Of a stretch of 64,000 nucleotides of DNA, positions 27,072-35,744 are shown in pieces. Position 1 is the first letter of the stretch. Every line of letters begins with the position of its first letter. The DNA lies in contig JAXGRA010000009.1 of NCBI GenBank assembly GCA_040766135.1, forward strand, positions 48,544-112,543, read 5' to 3'. A model generated the notes under the pieces. The model searched no databases. It was given only the letters and a program-made list of their open reading frames with translations, and was not told where the DNA came from. The translations under genes were made by a program, and so were the position numbers. This stretch comes from JAGVSV01 sp040766135. GTDB taxonomy: Bacteria; Bacillota; Clostridia; Christensenellales; Aristaeellaceae.

Positions 27072-28565
27072 ATGCTGCTGGGGTTGGATGTAGGCACGTC
27101 TTCGCTGAAGGCTGCGCTGTATGCGCCGGATGGCCGGCTGGTGGCGCGCGTGGCGCAGGGTTATGCCACGCACACGCCGCAGCGCGGCTGGGCGGAGCAG
27201 CACCCGGAGGACTGGTGGCAGGCGGCTTGCACGTGCATCCGCGCCCTGCTGGCGCAGCCCGGTGTGCGCGCGCAGGACATCGCAGGCATCGGCATCGCGG
27301 GGCAAAGCTGGGCGGCGGTGCTGGTGGATGAGGACGGGCACGCGCTGTGCCCCACGCCGCTGTGGATGGACACCCGCGCGCAGGCGCAGTGCGGGCAGGC
27401 AAACCGCGCGCTGGGGCAGCAGCGCATCTATCAAACGGGCATGAACGCGCTGCACCCGTCCTACACGCTGCCCAAGCTGCTGTGGTATCGGGCGCATCAT
27501 CCGCAGCTGCTGAAGAAAACGCACAGGGTGCTGCAGTCCAACGGCTATTTGGTCAGCAGGCTGACGGGACAATATACGCAGGATGTATCGCAGGGCTATG
27601 GCTTTGCGTTTTTTGATATGCGCACATTGCGCTGGGACGAGGAGCTGCGCAGCGCGTTTGGCATCCCGGCGCATGTGCTGCCCGACATCGTGCCCTGCCA
27701 TCAGGTGGCGGGGCATGTAACGCAACAGGCTGCTGCGGCTACCGGGCTGCTGGCGGGCACCCCGGTGGTGGCGGGCGGCCTGGACGCAGCGTGCGGCACG
27801 CTGGGCGCGGGCGTGGTGGACGCCGGCCAAACGCAGGAGCAGGGCGGCCAGGCCGGGGGCATGAGCATCTGCCTGGACAAGCCCATGGGCGACCCGCGGC
27901 TGATCATCAGCCCGCATGTGGTGCCCGGGCGCTGGCTGCTGCAGGGCGGCACGGTGGGCGGGGGCGTGCTGCGGTGGCTGCAACAGGTGTTTGCGCTGCA
28001 GGGTACCGGCACGCCGCCTGACTTTGACCGGATGAACGACCTGGCGGCCAGCATCCCGGCGGGCAGCGATGGCTTGGTGCTGCTGCCCTATCTGGCGGGT
28101 GAGCGCTCCCCGATATGGGATGCGCAGGCCGTGGGTGTGTTCTATGGCCTGGACTATCGCACCACCGGCGCGCACATGATCCGCGCGGCGATGGAGGGCG
28201 CGGCGCTGGCCCTGCGGCACAACCTGCACGTGGCGCAGCAGGCCGGTGCGCAGGTAATGGCGCTGCACGCGGTGGGCGGCGCGGCGCGCAGCCAAACTTG
28301 GGTGCAAATCAAGGCAGATATAACGGGGATCCCCATGCATGTGATGCCCAACGTTGACCACACCGCGCTGGGCGCGGCCATGCTGGCCGGGCTGGGCACA
28401 GGCGTTTACCGCGATGTGCAGCATGCGGTGCAGGCCTGCGTGGGGGAAGGGCGCACCGTGCCCCCCAACACAAACAATCGCGCGGTGTATGAACGGGCAT
28501 ACCGTATCTACCGCGCGCTGTATGAGAATTTGCGCTCTACCATGCAGGCATCTGCCGCAACTTAA
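27072..28565 (+). CDS. FGGY family carbohydrate kinase (xylulokinase-like)
   Basis: 497 residues. The ATG lies one base past the aldolase stop; the frame open further upstream is inside the aldolase gene. The phosphate-binding start LLGLDVGTSSLKAALY, the central GIAGQSWAAVLVDEDG and the C-terminal AVGGAARSQTWVQIKAD are FGGY landmarks. In xylulokinase the third is GGGARS. GQSWA replaces the GQMHG of true xylulokinases, so another ketose or polyol is possible. It phosphorylates a sugar for the neighbouring aldolase pathway. The 3' end overlaps the convergent PfkB kinase gene by 29 bases. Confidence 0.9.
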   Translation: MLLGLDVGTSSLKAALYAPDGRLVARVAQGYATHTPQRGWAEQHPEDWWQAACTCIRALLAQPGVRAQDIAGIGIAGQSWAAVLVDEDGHALCPTPLWMDTRAQAQCGQANRALGQQRIYQTGMNALHPSYTLPKLLWYRAHHPQLLKKTHRVLQSNGYLVSRLTGQYTQDVSQGYGFAFFDMRTLRWDEELRSAFGIPAHVLPDIVPCHQVAGHVTQQAAAATGLLAGTPVVAGGLDAACGTLGAGVVDAGQTQEQGGQAGGMSICLDKPMGDPRLIISPHVVPGRWLLQGGTVGGGVLRWLQQVFALQGTGTPPDFDRMNDLAASIPAGSDGLVLLPYLAGERSPIWDAQAVGVFYGLDYRTTGAHMIRAAMEGAALALRHNLHVAQQAGAQVMALHAVGGAARSQTWVQIKADITGIPMHVMPNVDHTALGAAMLAGLGTGVYRDVQHAVQACVGEGRTVPPNTNNRAVYERAYRIYRALYENLRSTMQASAAT

Positions 28566-29478
28566 CCTGTGGCAGCAGCGCGTGTACATCCTCGATATGC
28601 ACGCGCCCGGTTTCTATGTTGAGGGCGTTGGCGGCGGCCGCAGCGGTGGCCAGGCGCAGGGTATCGCTGAGCGTTTGCCCCCGCAGCATGCCCACTGCCA
28701 ATCCGGCCAAAAAGCTGTCGCCGCTGCCCGTGGCGCTGACGGCTTCTATCTGCGGCGGTATGACATGAAAGGCCGCATCACGGGTGACGGCCACCGCGCC
28801 CTTTGCGCCCAGCGACACCACCACCAGCCCGATGCCCGTCGCCTGCAAGGCCTGTGCGCAGGCCAGCACGTCGGCTGTTTCGCAGGCGATGGGGCGGCCC
28901 ATGAGCTGGCCCAATTCTTGCAAGTTTGGCTTGATCACATCGGGCAGGGCGCGTATGCCTTGCTGTAGCGGCGCGCCGCTGGTGTCCAGCAGCGCCGGGC
29001 GGTTCAGGCGCTTGCATATGGCAATCAGCTGCGCATAAATGTCGTTGGGCACGCCGCGCGGCAGGCTGCCCGACATCGTGACGGCGCACGCCTCCCGCGC
29101 CAGGCGCTCAAAGCGCACAAGAAAATCGTTGAGCGCCTCGGCGGATATTTCGGGGCCGGGCTCTAAGAATTCTGTCTGCCGTCCATCGGGTTCCACGATG
29201 TTGATGCAGGTGCGCGTCTGGCCGGGCACGGGCTGCGCATCGCACAGGATGCCCTCGGCGGTCAGCTGCTCCTGCACCCAGCGCCCGGCATGGCCGCCTA
29301 AAAAGCCCGTGGCCATCACCCGCTGGCCCAGGGCCGTGGCGGCTTTGGCCACGTTGATGCCCTTGCCGCCCGGCGTGGCCTGCATGTCCTGCACGCGCAG
29401 CACGTCACCCGGCGTGTTAGCGCAGGCCAGGGTGTAGGTTTTGTCAATGGCGGCGTTTAATGTAACCGTTAACAGCAT
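28537..29478 (-). CDS. PfkB family 1-phosphofructokinase/tagatose-6-phosphate kinase
   Basis: 313 residues from the ATG at 29478; the open frame above it has no homology-like content. It opens MLLTVTLNAAIDKTY, the FruK/LacC start, then has ATPGGKGINVAKA. The anion-hole and base motif VSATGSGDSFLAGLAVG (DTAGAGDSF in ribokinases) is near residue 250. It makes a sugar bisphosphate from fructose 1-phosphate or tagatose 6-phosphate, the substrate type of the class II aldolase encoded nearby. It is convergent with the FGGY kinase gene and overlaps it by 29 bases, so opposing transcripts must collide or be terminated inside genes. Confidence 0.92.
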   Translation of the reverse strand: MLLTVTLNAAIDKTYTLACANTPGDVLRVQDMQATPGGKGINVAKAATALGQRVMATGFLGGHAGRWVQEQLTAEGILCDAQPVPGQTRTCINIVEPDGRQTEFLEPGPEISAEALNDFLVRFERLAREACAVTMSGSLPRGVPNDIYAQLIAICKRLNRPALLDTSGAPLQQGIRALPDVIKPNLQELGQLMGRPIACETADVLACAQALQATGIGLVVVSLGAKGAVAVTRDAAFHVIPPQIEAVSATGSGDSFLAGLAVGMLRGQTLSDTLRLATAAAAANALNIETGRVHIEDVHALLPQVKLRQMPAW

Positions 29479-29558
29479 GGGGAACCCCCGTTTTTGTGGT
29501 ATGATAATTGTAACACATAATTTGATCAGCCCAATATCATCTAAATGGGGAGGACAGC

Positions 29559-30662
29559 ATGGAACAACCGGATGGCATTCGGAAATACCGCGACTTTTAC
29601 GAGATGAAGCCCGGCGCGGGCTTTGTGCAGAAGGAGTTTGGCTATTACTGCCTGGAAAACTGGTACGCACAGGGCCTGCCGCGCGATGCCAACCTGAAGG
29701 AATTCTTTGGCTATGACGAGCCGGGGCGGGCCGACCTGTACGGCCTGGGCGGGTGCGAGGCCGCCTTTGTGCCGGAGTTTGAAACCAAGGTGCTGCGCAC
29801 AGACGGCCCGCACGAGTATGTGCAGGACTTTGCCGGGCGCACGCTCAAGTGCTTTACCGGCCGCCGGCGGGGGTTTATGCCCGAATATGTCGATCACCCC
29901 GTCAAGGATGAGCGCACCTTCCACGAGCTGTGCGCATGGCGCATGCAGCCCGACACCCCGGAGCGTTTGGCCGATATGGATGCGTACTTGCCGGATTTTG
30001 TCAAAAAGCAGCAGCAGGGCATGTTCATCGGGCAGCTGGTGGTGGGCGGGTACATGTATCTGCGCGCCCTGATCGGCCCGGCCGACCTGCCGCTGATGTT
30101 CTATGATGACCCGGATCTCATCCACCTGTGCATGCAGGCGTGGTTCAACCTGGCCGACCATGTGACGGCCTATCACCAGCGGCAGGTCAAGGTGGACGAG
30201 CTGTTTATCTCCGAGGACATCTGCTACAACCATGGCTCGCTGATATCGCCCAACATGATCCGGGAGTTTCTGTTCCCGTACTATCAGCAGCTGATCGCCA
30301 ACATGCGCCGCCGCCAGCCCGGGCACACCCTGCACATCCAGGTGGACACCGACGGCCGCGCGATGGACGTCATTGATTTATACCGCGAGATTGGCATGCG
30401 GTTTTTAAGCCCGTGCGAGGTGGCCTCGGGCTGTGATGTGGTGGCGCTGGGGCAGCAGTACCCGGACATGCGCTTTTCCGGCGGCGTGGACAAGCGCGTG
30501 CTGGCCCAGGGCAAGGACGCCATTGACCGCATGGTGGATCGTATCTTCCCCGCCATGCAGCGGCGCGGCGGCTATCTGCCCACCTGCGACCACGGCGTGC
30601 CCGAGGAAGTGTCGCTGGAGAACTACCTGCACTACAGGAAGCGCTGCCGGGAGTTTGCATAA
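29559..30662 (+). CDS. Uroporphyrinogen decarboxylase (URO-D) family protein
   Basis: 367 residues, no signal peptide, with GGGGAGGAC ahead of the ATG. Fold markers are FISEDICYNHGSLISPNMIREF, where active members bind substrate or metal, and the late MRFSGGVDKRVLAQG and YLPTCDHGVPEEV, written here in short pieces. The last, with Cys and His, recalls the zinc site of corrinoid methyltransferases such as MtaA rather than the true HemE site. No haem genes lie nearby. Divergent from the PfkB kinase gene, it sits among sugar genes, where such proteins are common but uncharacterised. A methyltransferase-like role is inferred weakly. Confidence 0.78.
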   Translation: MEQPDGIRKYRDFYEMKPGAGFVQKEFGYYCLENWYAQGLPRDANLKEFFGYDEPGRADLYGLGGCEAAFVPEFETKVLRTDGPHEYVQDFAGRTLKCFTGRRRGFMPEYVDHPVKDERTFHELCAWRMQPDTPERLADMDAYLPDFVKKQQQGMFIGQLVVGGYMYLRALIGPADLPLMFYDDPDLIHLCMQAWFNLADHVTAYHQRQVKVDELFISEDICYNHGSLISPNMIREFLFPYYQQLIANMRRRQPGHTLHIQVDTDGRAMDVIDLYREIGMRFLSPCEVASGCDVVALGQQYPDMRFSGGVDKRVLAQGKDAIDRMVDRIFPAMQRRGGYLPTCDHGVPEEVSLENYLHYRKRCREFA

Positions 30663-30762
30663 ATTTATGCGGAATAAAAAGGACAATTTTTGAGGCGGCA
30701 TGATGAGGGATATTTAGTGTCTACTGGCAGAAAAGATAGCTTTTAGCATCCAAGAATTTTCA

Positions 30763-30787
30763 AACTAACGTTGTTTGAAACATAAAA
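30763..30787 (+). repeat. 25-bp direct repeat, left copy flanking the IS481 element
   Basis: The 25 bases starting AACTAACGTTG and ending ACATAAAA are identical to 31967-31991 and directly abut the element. The copy contains the imperfect palindrome CAAAC-N7-GTTTG when its two preceding bases are included. Confidence 0.85.
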
Positions 30788-31966
30788 TGTTGAGGTACGA
30801 TACATAGGTAACACGTGGGAACGAAAAAGCAGAGAACCTCTGGTAGAATAGTTTTGCAACAAACAAGCTACAAAAGGAGGCTCTCTGCATGGATAAGTTA
30901 ACTCAAGATGCACATTGGCGTCAACGGATGATGAAGTATTGTGAGAAGCATGGATTAACCAAGACCTCAATTCGGTATCGAGTAAGCCGGAAATGTGTCT
31001 GGAAGTGGCGTAATCGTTGGGACGGGACGTGGCAAAGTCTGATAGATCGGAGCCGCAGGCCGCATCATAGTCCTCGCAAACAAAGTCCTGAAGAAGAAAA
31101 ACTGGTCAAACGCTATGGCAAGAAGTATCGAAATGATTTACTTCTGGGCTACCAAAAGGCGATGGACTATGGGTACACACGAAGTTATGGTTGCTTCAAG
31201 CGGACGGTGATCAGATTACTGGGGAAACCAACCGTTAGAAAGAAAAAGCTATACAAACCCAAGCCATATCAACGAGCTGCTTATCCCGGACAAAAGTTAC
31301 AGTTGGATGTAAAGTATGTGCCATCGTACTGTGTGGCAGATGGCAGGAAGTATTATCAGTTTACAGCCAAGGATGAATGTAGCCGATGGACATTTCGTGA
31401 GATGTATGATGAACGCAGCACCTACAGTGCCCTGGACTTTCTGGAAAAGTTGGTGAAACGCGCCCCTTTCCTCATCCGAATGATACAAACGGATAACGGA
31501 ACGGAGTTTACCAACGCACTGTTGGTCACAAAATCCACACACAAGACATTGTTTGAGGAGGCGCTGATGGAGATGGGCATTGAATACAAGCGAATTCGGA
31601 TAGCAACTCCCCGCCATAACGGGAAGGTTGAACGCCAACATCGGACGGATGAGTTAAGGTTCTACCGTAACATGCGGATGTATAACCTGGCAGACGGAAG
31701 ACGACAGTTGGCAGCATACCAGTCACTCTCGAACGATTACATCATGACCTGTCTGGGGATGAAATCACCTAATGAGGTGCTGGCGCTGTATCAGGGGGTG
31801 ATGTAAGTAAGGCTCAATGGCGAGCCATTGAGCGACCTACGATTCTACCAAGGAAGTGGTGTCAAGGTCAGGTAGTATTTGCTTCGCAAATCTCCACCTT
31901 TCCCTTGACACCCAGCAACTGCTCACAACTACACTCAATGTGTTACCCATGTTTGACACTCCTACA
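30788..31966 (+). mobile_element. Complete IS481 family insertion sequence
   Basis: The element is about 1179 bp and starts with TGT and ends with ACA. Imperfect 27-bp terminal inverted repeats lie at 30788-30814 and 31940-31966; the inner 12 bases (ACATRGGTAACAC) match best. One transposase gene fills it. It lies between a 25-bp direct repeat, longer than the target duplications I recall for IS481 (up to about 15 bp). Confidence 0.82.
30889..31806 (+). CDS. IS481 family transposase
   Basis: 305 residues with AAAAGGAGG before the ATG. The N-terminal helix-turn-helix region has KHGLTKTSIRYRVSRKCVWKW. The integrase-type DDE core shows LQLDVKYVP, MIQTDNGTEF and GKVERQHRTDE, giving Asp, Asp and Glu. 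No frameshift or stop is seen, so it could be active. It is the only gene in the element. Confidence 0.93.
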   Translation: MDKLTQDAHWRQRMMKYCEKHGLTKTSIRYRVSRKCVWKWRNRWDGTWQSLIDRSRRPHHSPRKQSPEEEKLVKRYGKKYRNDLLLGYQKAMDYGYTRSYGCFKRTVIRLLGKPTVRKKKLYKPKPYQRAAYPGQKLQLDVKYVPSYCVADGRKYYQFTAKDECSRWTFREMYDERSTYSALDFLEKLVKRAPFLIRMIQTDNGTEFTNALLVTKSTHKTLFEEALMEMGIEYKRIRIATPRHNGKVERQHRTDELRFYRNMRMYNLADGRRQLAAYQSLSNDYIMTCLGMKSPNEVLALYQGVM

Positions 31967-31991
31967 AACTAACGTTGTTTGAAACATAAAA
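31967..31991 (+). repeat. 25-bp direct repeat, right copy
   Basis: Identical to 30763-30787. It ends four bases before the -35 hexamer of the downstream transporter promoter, so the palindrome within it could be a transcription-factor site that the insertion duplicated. Confidence 0.85.
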
Positions 31992-31995
31992 TCAC

Positions 31996-32024
31996 TTGAC
32001 TACTTATGCTAGATTGTGTACACT
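31996..32024 (+). promoter_or_regulatory. Promoter of the decayed sugar-transporter operon
   Basis: TTGACT (31996-32001) and TACACT (32019-32024) with a 17-base spacer lie directly after the right direct repeat and 16 bases before the ATG at 32040. The IS481 insertion therefore left the core promoter intact. Confidence 0.6.
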
Positions 32025-32039
32025 ACTGTTAGGAAAAAT

Positions 32040-33021
32040 ATGTGTGCGAAAGGGGTTGTATGCAGTCCTGTGAGTTATAAGGACAACAATCAGGTTCTTA
32101 CACCTAAGTTATCTAGAAGACATGAAGGACTTGTATTTGTCCGAAACCATTATCTTCTGTATTTGATGTTGTTGTTACCGATGTTTTATTATTTTCTTTT
32201 TCATTACATTCCTATGTATGGTATTGTTATCGCTTTCAAAGACTATAGCATATTTAAAGGTATCGGCGGCAGCAAATGGTGCGGATTTGCGAATTTTGAG
32301 AAAGTGTTTGCTATGCCCGAATTCTTCCGGGCAATTAGAAATACGCTTCTTTTGAACTCCATTACCTTGATTTTCGGGTTCCCCGCTCCAATAATACTTG
32401 CGTTGTTCCTGAACGAATTAAGAAACAAAACTTTTAAAAAAACCGCTCAAACTATTCTATATCTTCCTCATTTTCTTTCGTGGGTTATAATTGGCGGAAT
32501 GGTTTCACTTTGTTTGCAACTTCATCTGGACTAGTTAATTTAGGATTAAACAAGCTTGGCATAGACAATATTCCATGGTTAAGTAACAATACTTGGTGGG
32601 TTGTTATGTATTTATTGTCAGCGTTTGGCAATCAATTGGCTGGAATGCAATTATTTATCTTTCGGCAATAACCAGCATAGATCAAGGAGATGTGAAGCAG
32701 CAACTGTAGGATGGCTGTAATCGGTTCAAAATGATGTACTTGATAACACTGCCTTCAATAGCTCCTACCATTGTAATAATGCTTATACTAAGAATAGGAA
32801 GCATGGTATCTATTGGGTTAGAACAACCTTTGATGCTTAAAAATTCTATGGTTAATGATGTAGGCGATGTTTTGTCTACCTTTGTATATCGAGTAGGTGT
32901 TCAAAATAGTAAGTTTGCTATTGGTACAGCAGTAGGTCTTTTTCAATCAATAGTGAATTTCATACTTGTAATATCCGCAAATACTATCAGCAGAAAATTA
33001 ACAGAGGAAAGCATATGGTAG
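32040..33021 (+). pseudogene. Broken ABC transporter permease (LplB/UgpA type)
   Basis: The N-terminal part reads normally (LLPMFYYFLFHYIPMYGIV, then WCGFANFEKVF). The frame shifts near 32510, again near 32650, and twice more around the EAA loop at about 32690-32712. The family motif EAATVDGC is spread over two frames there, with an in-frame TAG. The C-terminal third (MYLITLPSIAPTIVIM and onward) is intact in sequence but out of frame. At least four frameshifts make it non-functional. Composition is AT-rich, unlike the rest of the window. It would have been the first membrane subunit for the binding protein at 33978. Confidence 0.88.
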
Positions 33022-33030
33022 GGAAAAATC

Positions 33031-33920
33031 ATGCGCTATATAGGCACCTTAGGCAGACTCGGAGATATTGTATTTCGATTTATTGTCGTATTCTTTGTTG
33101 TGTTGCTTGTCTTAGCTTGTCTACTACCATTGTTACATATTTTTTCGTTGTCGTTAAGTGATTCTGCATCTGTATTATCAAAATCGGTAACATTTGGCCG
33201 AAAGGCACTAACATTGAAGCATATAAAAACATCATTTCAAATGATGCCTTGGTTAAATCAATGTTTTTTCGCTGAGAATAACCTTCGTATATATCTTAGT
33301 TACAATGACAATGACTATCTTGTGGTTACCCTCTCAGCCACAAAGGATTATATGGAAAAAAAGTGCTATGGCTGATTGTATTGTTTACTATGTATTTTTC
33401 TGGAGGCATGATTCCAACTTATCTTCTCATCAGTGAACTGCACATGCTGGATACTCCTTGGGCATTGATTTTGCTGGCGCTATCAGCACCTACAACATGA
33501 TTTTGATGAAAACCTTTTTTTCATCCCTTCCGGATCATTAAGTGAGTCAACCTTGATTGATGGAGCTAATGATGGAACTATTTTGTTTCAGATTATATTG
33601 CCTTTATCAAAACCAATGCTCGCCACTATTGCATTGTTTTATACAGTCAGTCGATGGAATGCTGTTCAAGATGGGTTATTATATATCAATTCACCGGACA
33701 AGTATATTCTTCAATTGCGGTTACGCGACATAATACTTTCATCAAGTGGGTTACAAGAGTTGATGACTGAAGGGAGGGTTCATGGCCAAACATTTCAAAC
33801 AGATCAAATAAGGTCAGCAGCATTAATTTTTCGATCCTACCTGTAATGATTGTTTATCCATGGCTACAGAAGTATTTTGTTAAGGGTGTTATGATTGGAT
33901 CGATAAAGGTTAACACCTAA
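33031..33920 (+). pseudogene. Broken ABC transporter permease (LplC/MalG type)
   Basis: The start reads RLGDIVFRFIVVFFVVLLVL in frame, then order is lost after about 33240. Recognisable blocks in other frames are FTMYFSGGMIPTYLLISEL (about 33385-33440), STLIDGANDGTILFQIILPLSK (about 33549-33615; quoted here to its end in two parts STLIDGANDG and TILFQIILPLSK), and the terminal YPWLQKYFVKGVMIGSIK ending at 33920. Several frameshifts and stops intervene. It is the partner of the upstream broken permease. Confidence 0.87.
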
Positions 33921-33977
33921 TTATTATTGAGTATCGGGCTAAATGCCAGATATATAATTTCAAGAAGGGGCTTTACC

Positions 33978-35513
33978 ATGAAGAAAAAGCTAACTATGAT
34001 GCTTGCGGCTATTATGCTATTCTCAGCAATAATAGCGCTTGCGGACACATCCTCCGAAACAGAGAAGTTGACCGTAGCAGTATATGATCGATCTAACATG
34101 GGAAGTGACTATGGAACAGTTATCGACAATCGTTGGAGCAACTGGCTTGCTGAAAATGTGAAACAAGACCTAAATATTGATGTTCAGTTTGTAGCGATAC
34201 CGCGAAGTGATGCCGACACTAAAATCACGACAATGATGTCTGCACGACAAGCTCCTGATATTATCTATACATACAGTTCCGCTCGTTTCTATGACTTTGC
34301 GGCACAAGGTGGCTTAGCAGATCTGACAGATGTGATTGCAGAGCATGGCCAAGATCTTCTTGTAAACTTGGGTAAGGAAATCTTGTCCTATGGTATAGCT
34401 GACGGCAGACAATACGCTATACCTGCTAAGCGCGGAAGCCGAAGTCACGTTAGTGCTTTTATTCGGAAAGATTGGCTGGATAAGATTGGGTTCACAATAA
34501 CACAACGCAATGGTGTTGATGCGCTTACCACCGACGAACTATATGATGTGCTCAAGAAGTTTAAAGCTGAAGGACTTTGCGAATATCCAATGGGTATGCT
34601 GGTCGAAACCGGAGTTGAAGCAGAATCAATGTCTGTTGTTTATTCCGCATTTGCAGAGGATGTGAGTGAACAGGATATCGCTACTAAGTCCGATATTCTT
34701 TGGCCTGGTATCAAGGAAGGCTACAAATACCTTAACAAACTATATAACGAAGGTTTAATCCAACCTGATTGGGCACAGTTTTCTGATGAAACAGAATGGA
34801 AAAGTTGGATCGTGAATGGTCAAATTGGCTTCTGGACACACGCTTCTTGGCGTGAACTATCATACAACGAATCTGTTGTAACATTGTATCAGCAAGATCC
34901 TGCTGCCGAAATTATCGGAGTGGATATCTGTAACAATGAAGGTGTATCAAACTTAAACGATCAATACCCTCCCAGTGGTATGCTTATAATGGTGCCTTCA
35001 TATTCTGAAAATGTAAATGCCGCGGTGAAATATCTGAACTGGATGAGCGATTATCAGAACTGGAAAACCTTACAGTATGGCATAGAAGGTGAGCACTACA
35101 CGGTCAATCCTGATGGTCTTATTGACATTATAGATCCAGAGTATAATGCTAAAACAATGATTTCCACTGCTGATTTAGGTATAATCTATAATGGAGATCC
35201 AGTAGAAGCACAGTTTAAGCATTCTCTGGTTGCTAATATTCCTGAGGCAACAAAGGACTGTTACTTGAAGAGTTACGAAATAAGTCTGGTGCGAGCATAT
35301 GCTCCATATGCTCTTGGGAGATCTATTGAAGCAGAGGGCGAGTATCAAGCAACATTAAACGAAAAACTTGGCGAATTACGTACTAAAACCATTACTTGCC
35401 CAATTGACGAATTTGATGAATTGTATGATACACTCTGCGAAGAATATCTCAATATGGGCGGTCAGGCAATAATTGACGAAAAATTGGCTGCATATTTAGA
35501 TATTAACAAATAA
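33978..35513 (+). CDS. Extracellular solute-binding protein (LplA-like), orphaned
   Basis: 511 residues from the ATG preceded by AGAAGGGG. The signal peptide (MKKKLTMMLAAIMLFSAIIALA) has no lipobox cysteine. The body follows large sugar or oligosaccharide binding proteins, with PRSDADTKITTMMSARQAPDI, YAIPAKRGSRSHVSAFIRKDWL and AVKYLNWMSDYQNWKTLQYG shown as partial motifs (first 20 or fewer residues each: PRSDADTKITTMMSARQAP; YAIPAKRGSRSHVS; AVKYLNWMSDYQNW). The frame is intact although both permease genes before it are wrecked. It may be a recent orphan or serve another permease pair. Codon use is AT-rich, supporting lateral origin. Confidence 0.88.
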   Translation: MKKKLTMMLAAIMLFSAIIALADTSSETEKLTVAVYDRSNMGSDYGTVIDNRWSNWLAENVKQDLNIDVQFVAIPRSDADTKITTMMSARQAPDIIYTYSSARFYDFAAQGGLADLTDVIAEHGQDLLVNLGKEILSYGIADGRQYAIPAKRGSRSHVSAFIRKDWLDKIGFTITQRNGVDALTTDELYDVLKKFKAEGLCEYPMGMLVETGVEAESMSVVYSAFAEDVSEQDIATKSDILWPGIKEGYKYLNKLYNEGLIQPDWAQFSDETEWKSWIVNGQIGFWTHASWRELSYNESVVTLYQQDPAAEIIGVDICNNEGVSNLNDQYPPSGMLIMVPSYSENVNAAVKYLNWMSDYQNWKTLQYGIEGEHYTVNPDGLIDIIDPEYNAKTMISTADLGIIYNGDPVEAQFKHSLVANIPEATKDCYLKSYEISLVRAYAPYALGRSIEAEGEYQATLNEKLGELRTKTITCPIDEFDELYDTLCEEYLNMGGQAIIDEKLAAYLDINK

Positions 35514-35580
35514 TAATGAGGTTACATAACAAAGATTAACAGTAGATAGAAAAGTATCACTCGAAATCCCAAATTTTAAA

Positions 35581-35610
35581 AGAGGGGGCTGAAAACGCCC
35601 TTTCTTTTCT
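35581..35610 (+). terminator. Terminator of the decayed transporter operon
   Basis: A 9-bp stem with two G-T pairs (AGAGGGGGC at 35581-35589 with GCCCTTTCT at 35597-35605), then TTTTCT. It marks the return to GC-rich DNA. Confidence 0.78.
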
Positions 35611-35684
35611 GTATTATCCCTATAAAATTATTCACTAATACTAAACTAATACATTAATGCATCGATGATCTGATATACGAAACC

Positions 35685-35714
35685 TTGACAGTCATTATCG
35701 CGCTTTGCCATAAT
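35685..35714 (+). promoter_or_regulatory. Promoter of the gpsA-like gene
   Basis: Consensus TTGACA (35685-35690) and CATAAT (35709-35714) with an 18-base spacer. The ATG at 35745 follows 30 bases later, with GGAGGG in between. Confidence 0.68.
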
Positions 35715-35744
35715 GAGCACACTGCAACGCAATGGAGGGCATAG

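Noticed and set aside
29479..29670. N-terminal extension of the PfkB kinase
   Set aside because: The extra 64 codons lack family motifs and overlap the divergent URO-D gene and its leader. MLLTVTLNAAIDKTY is the standard start.
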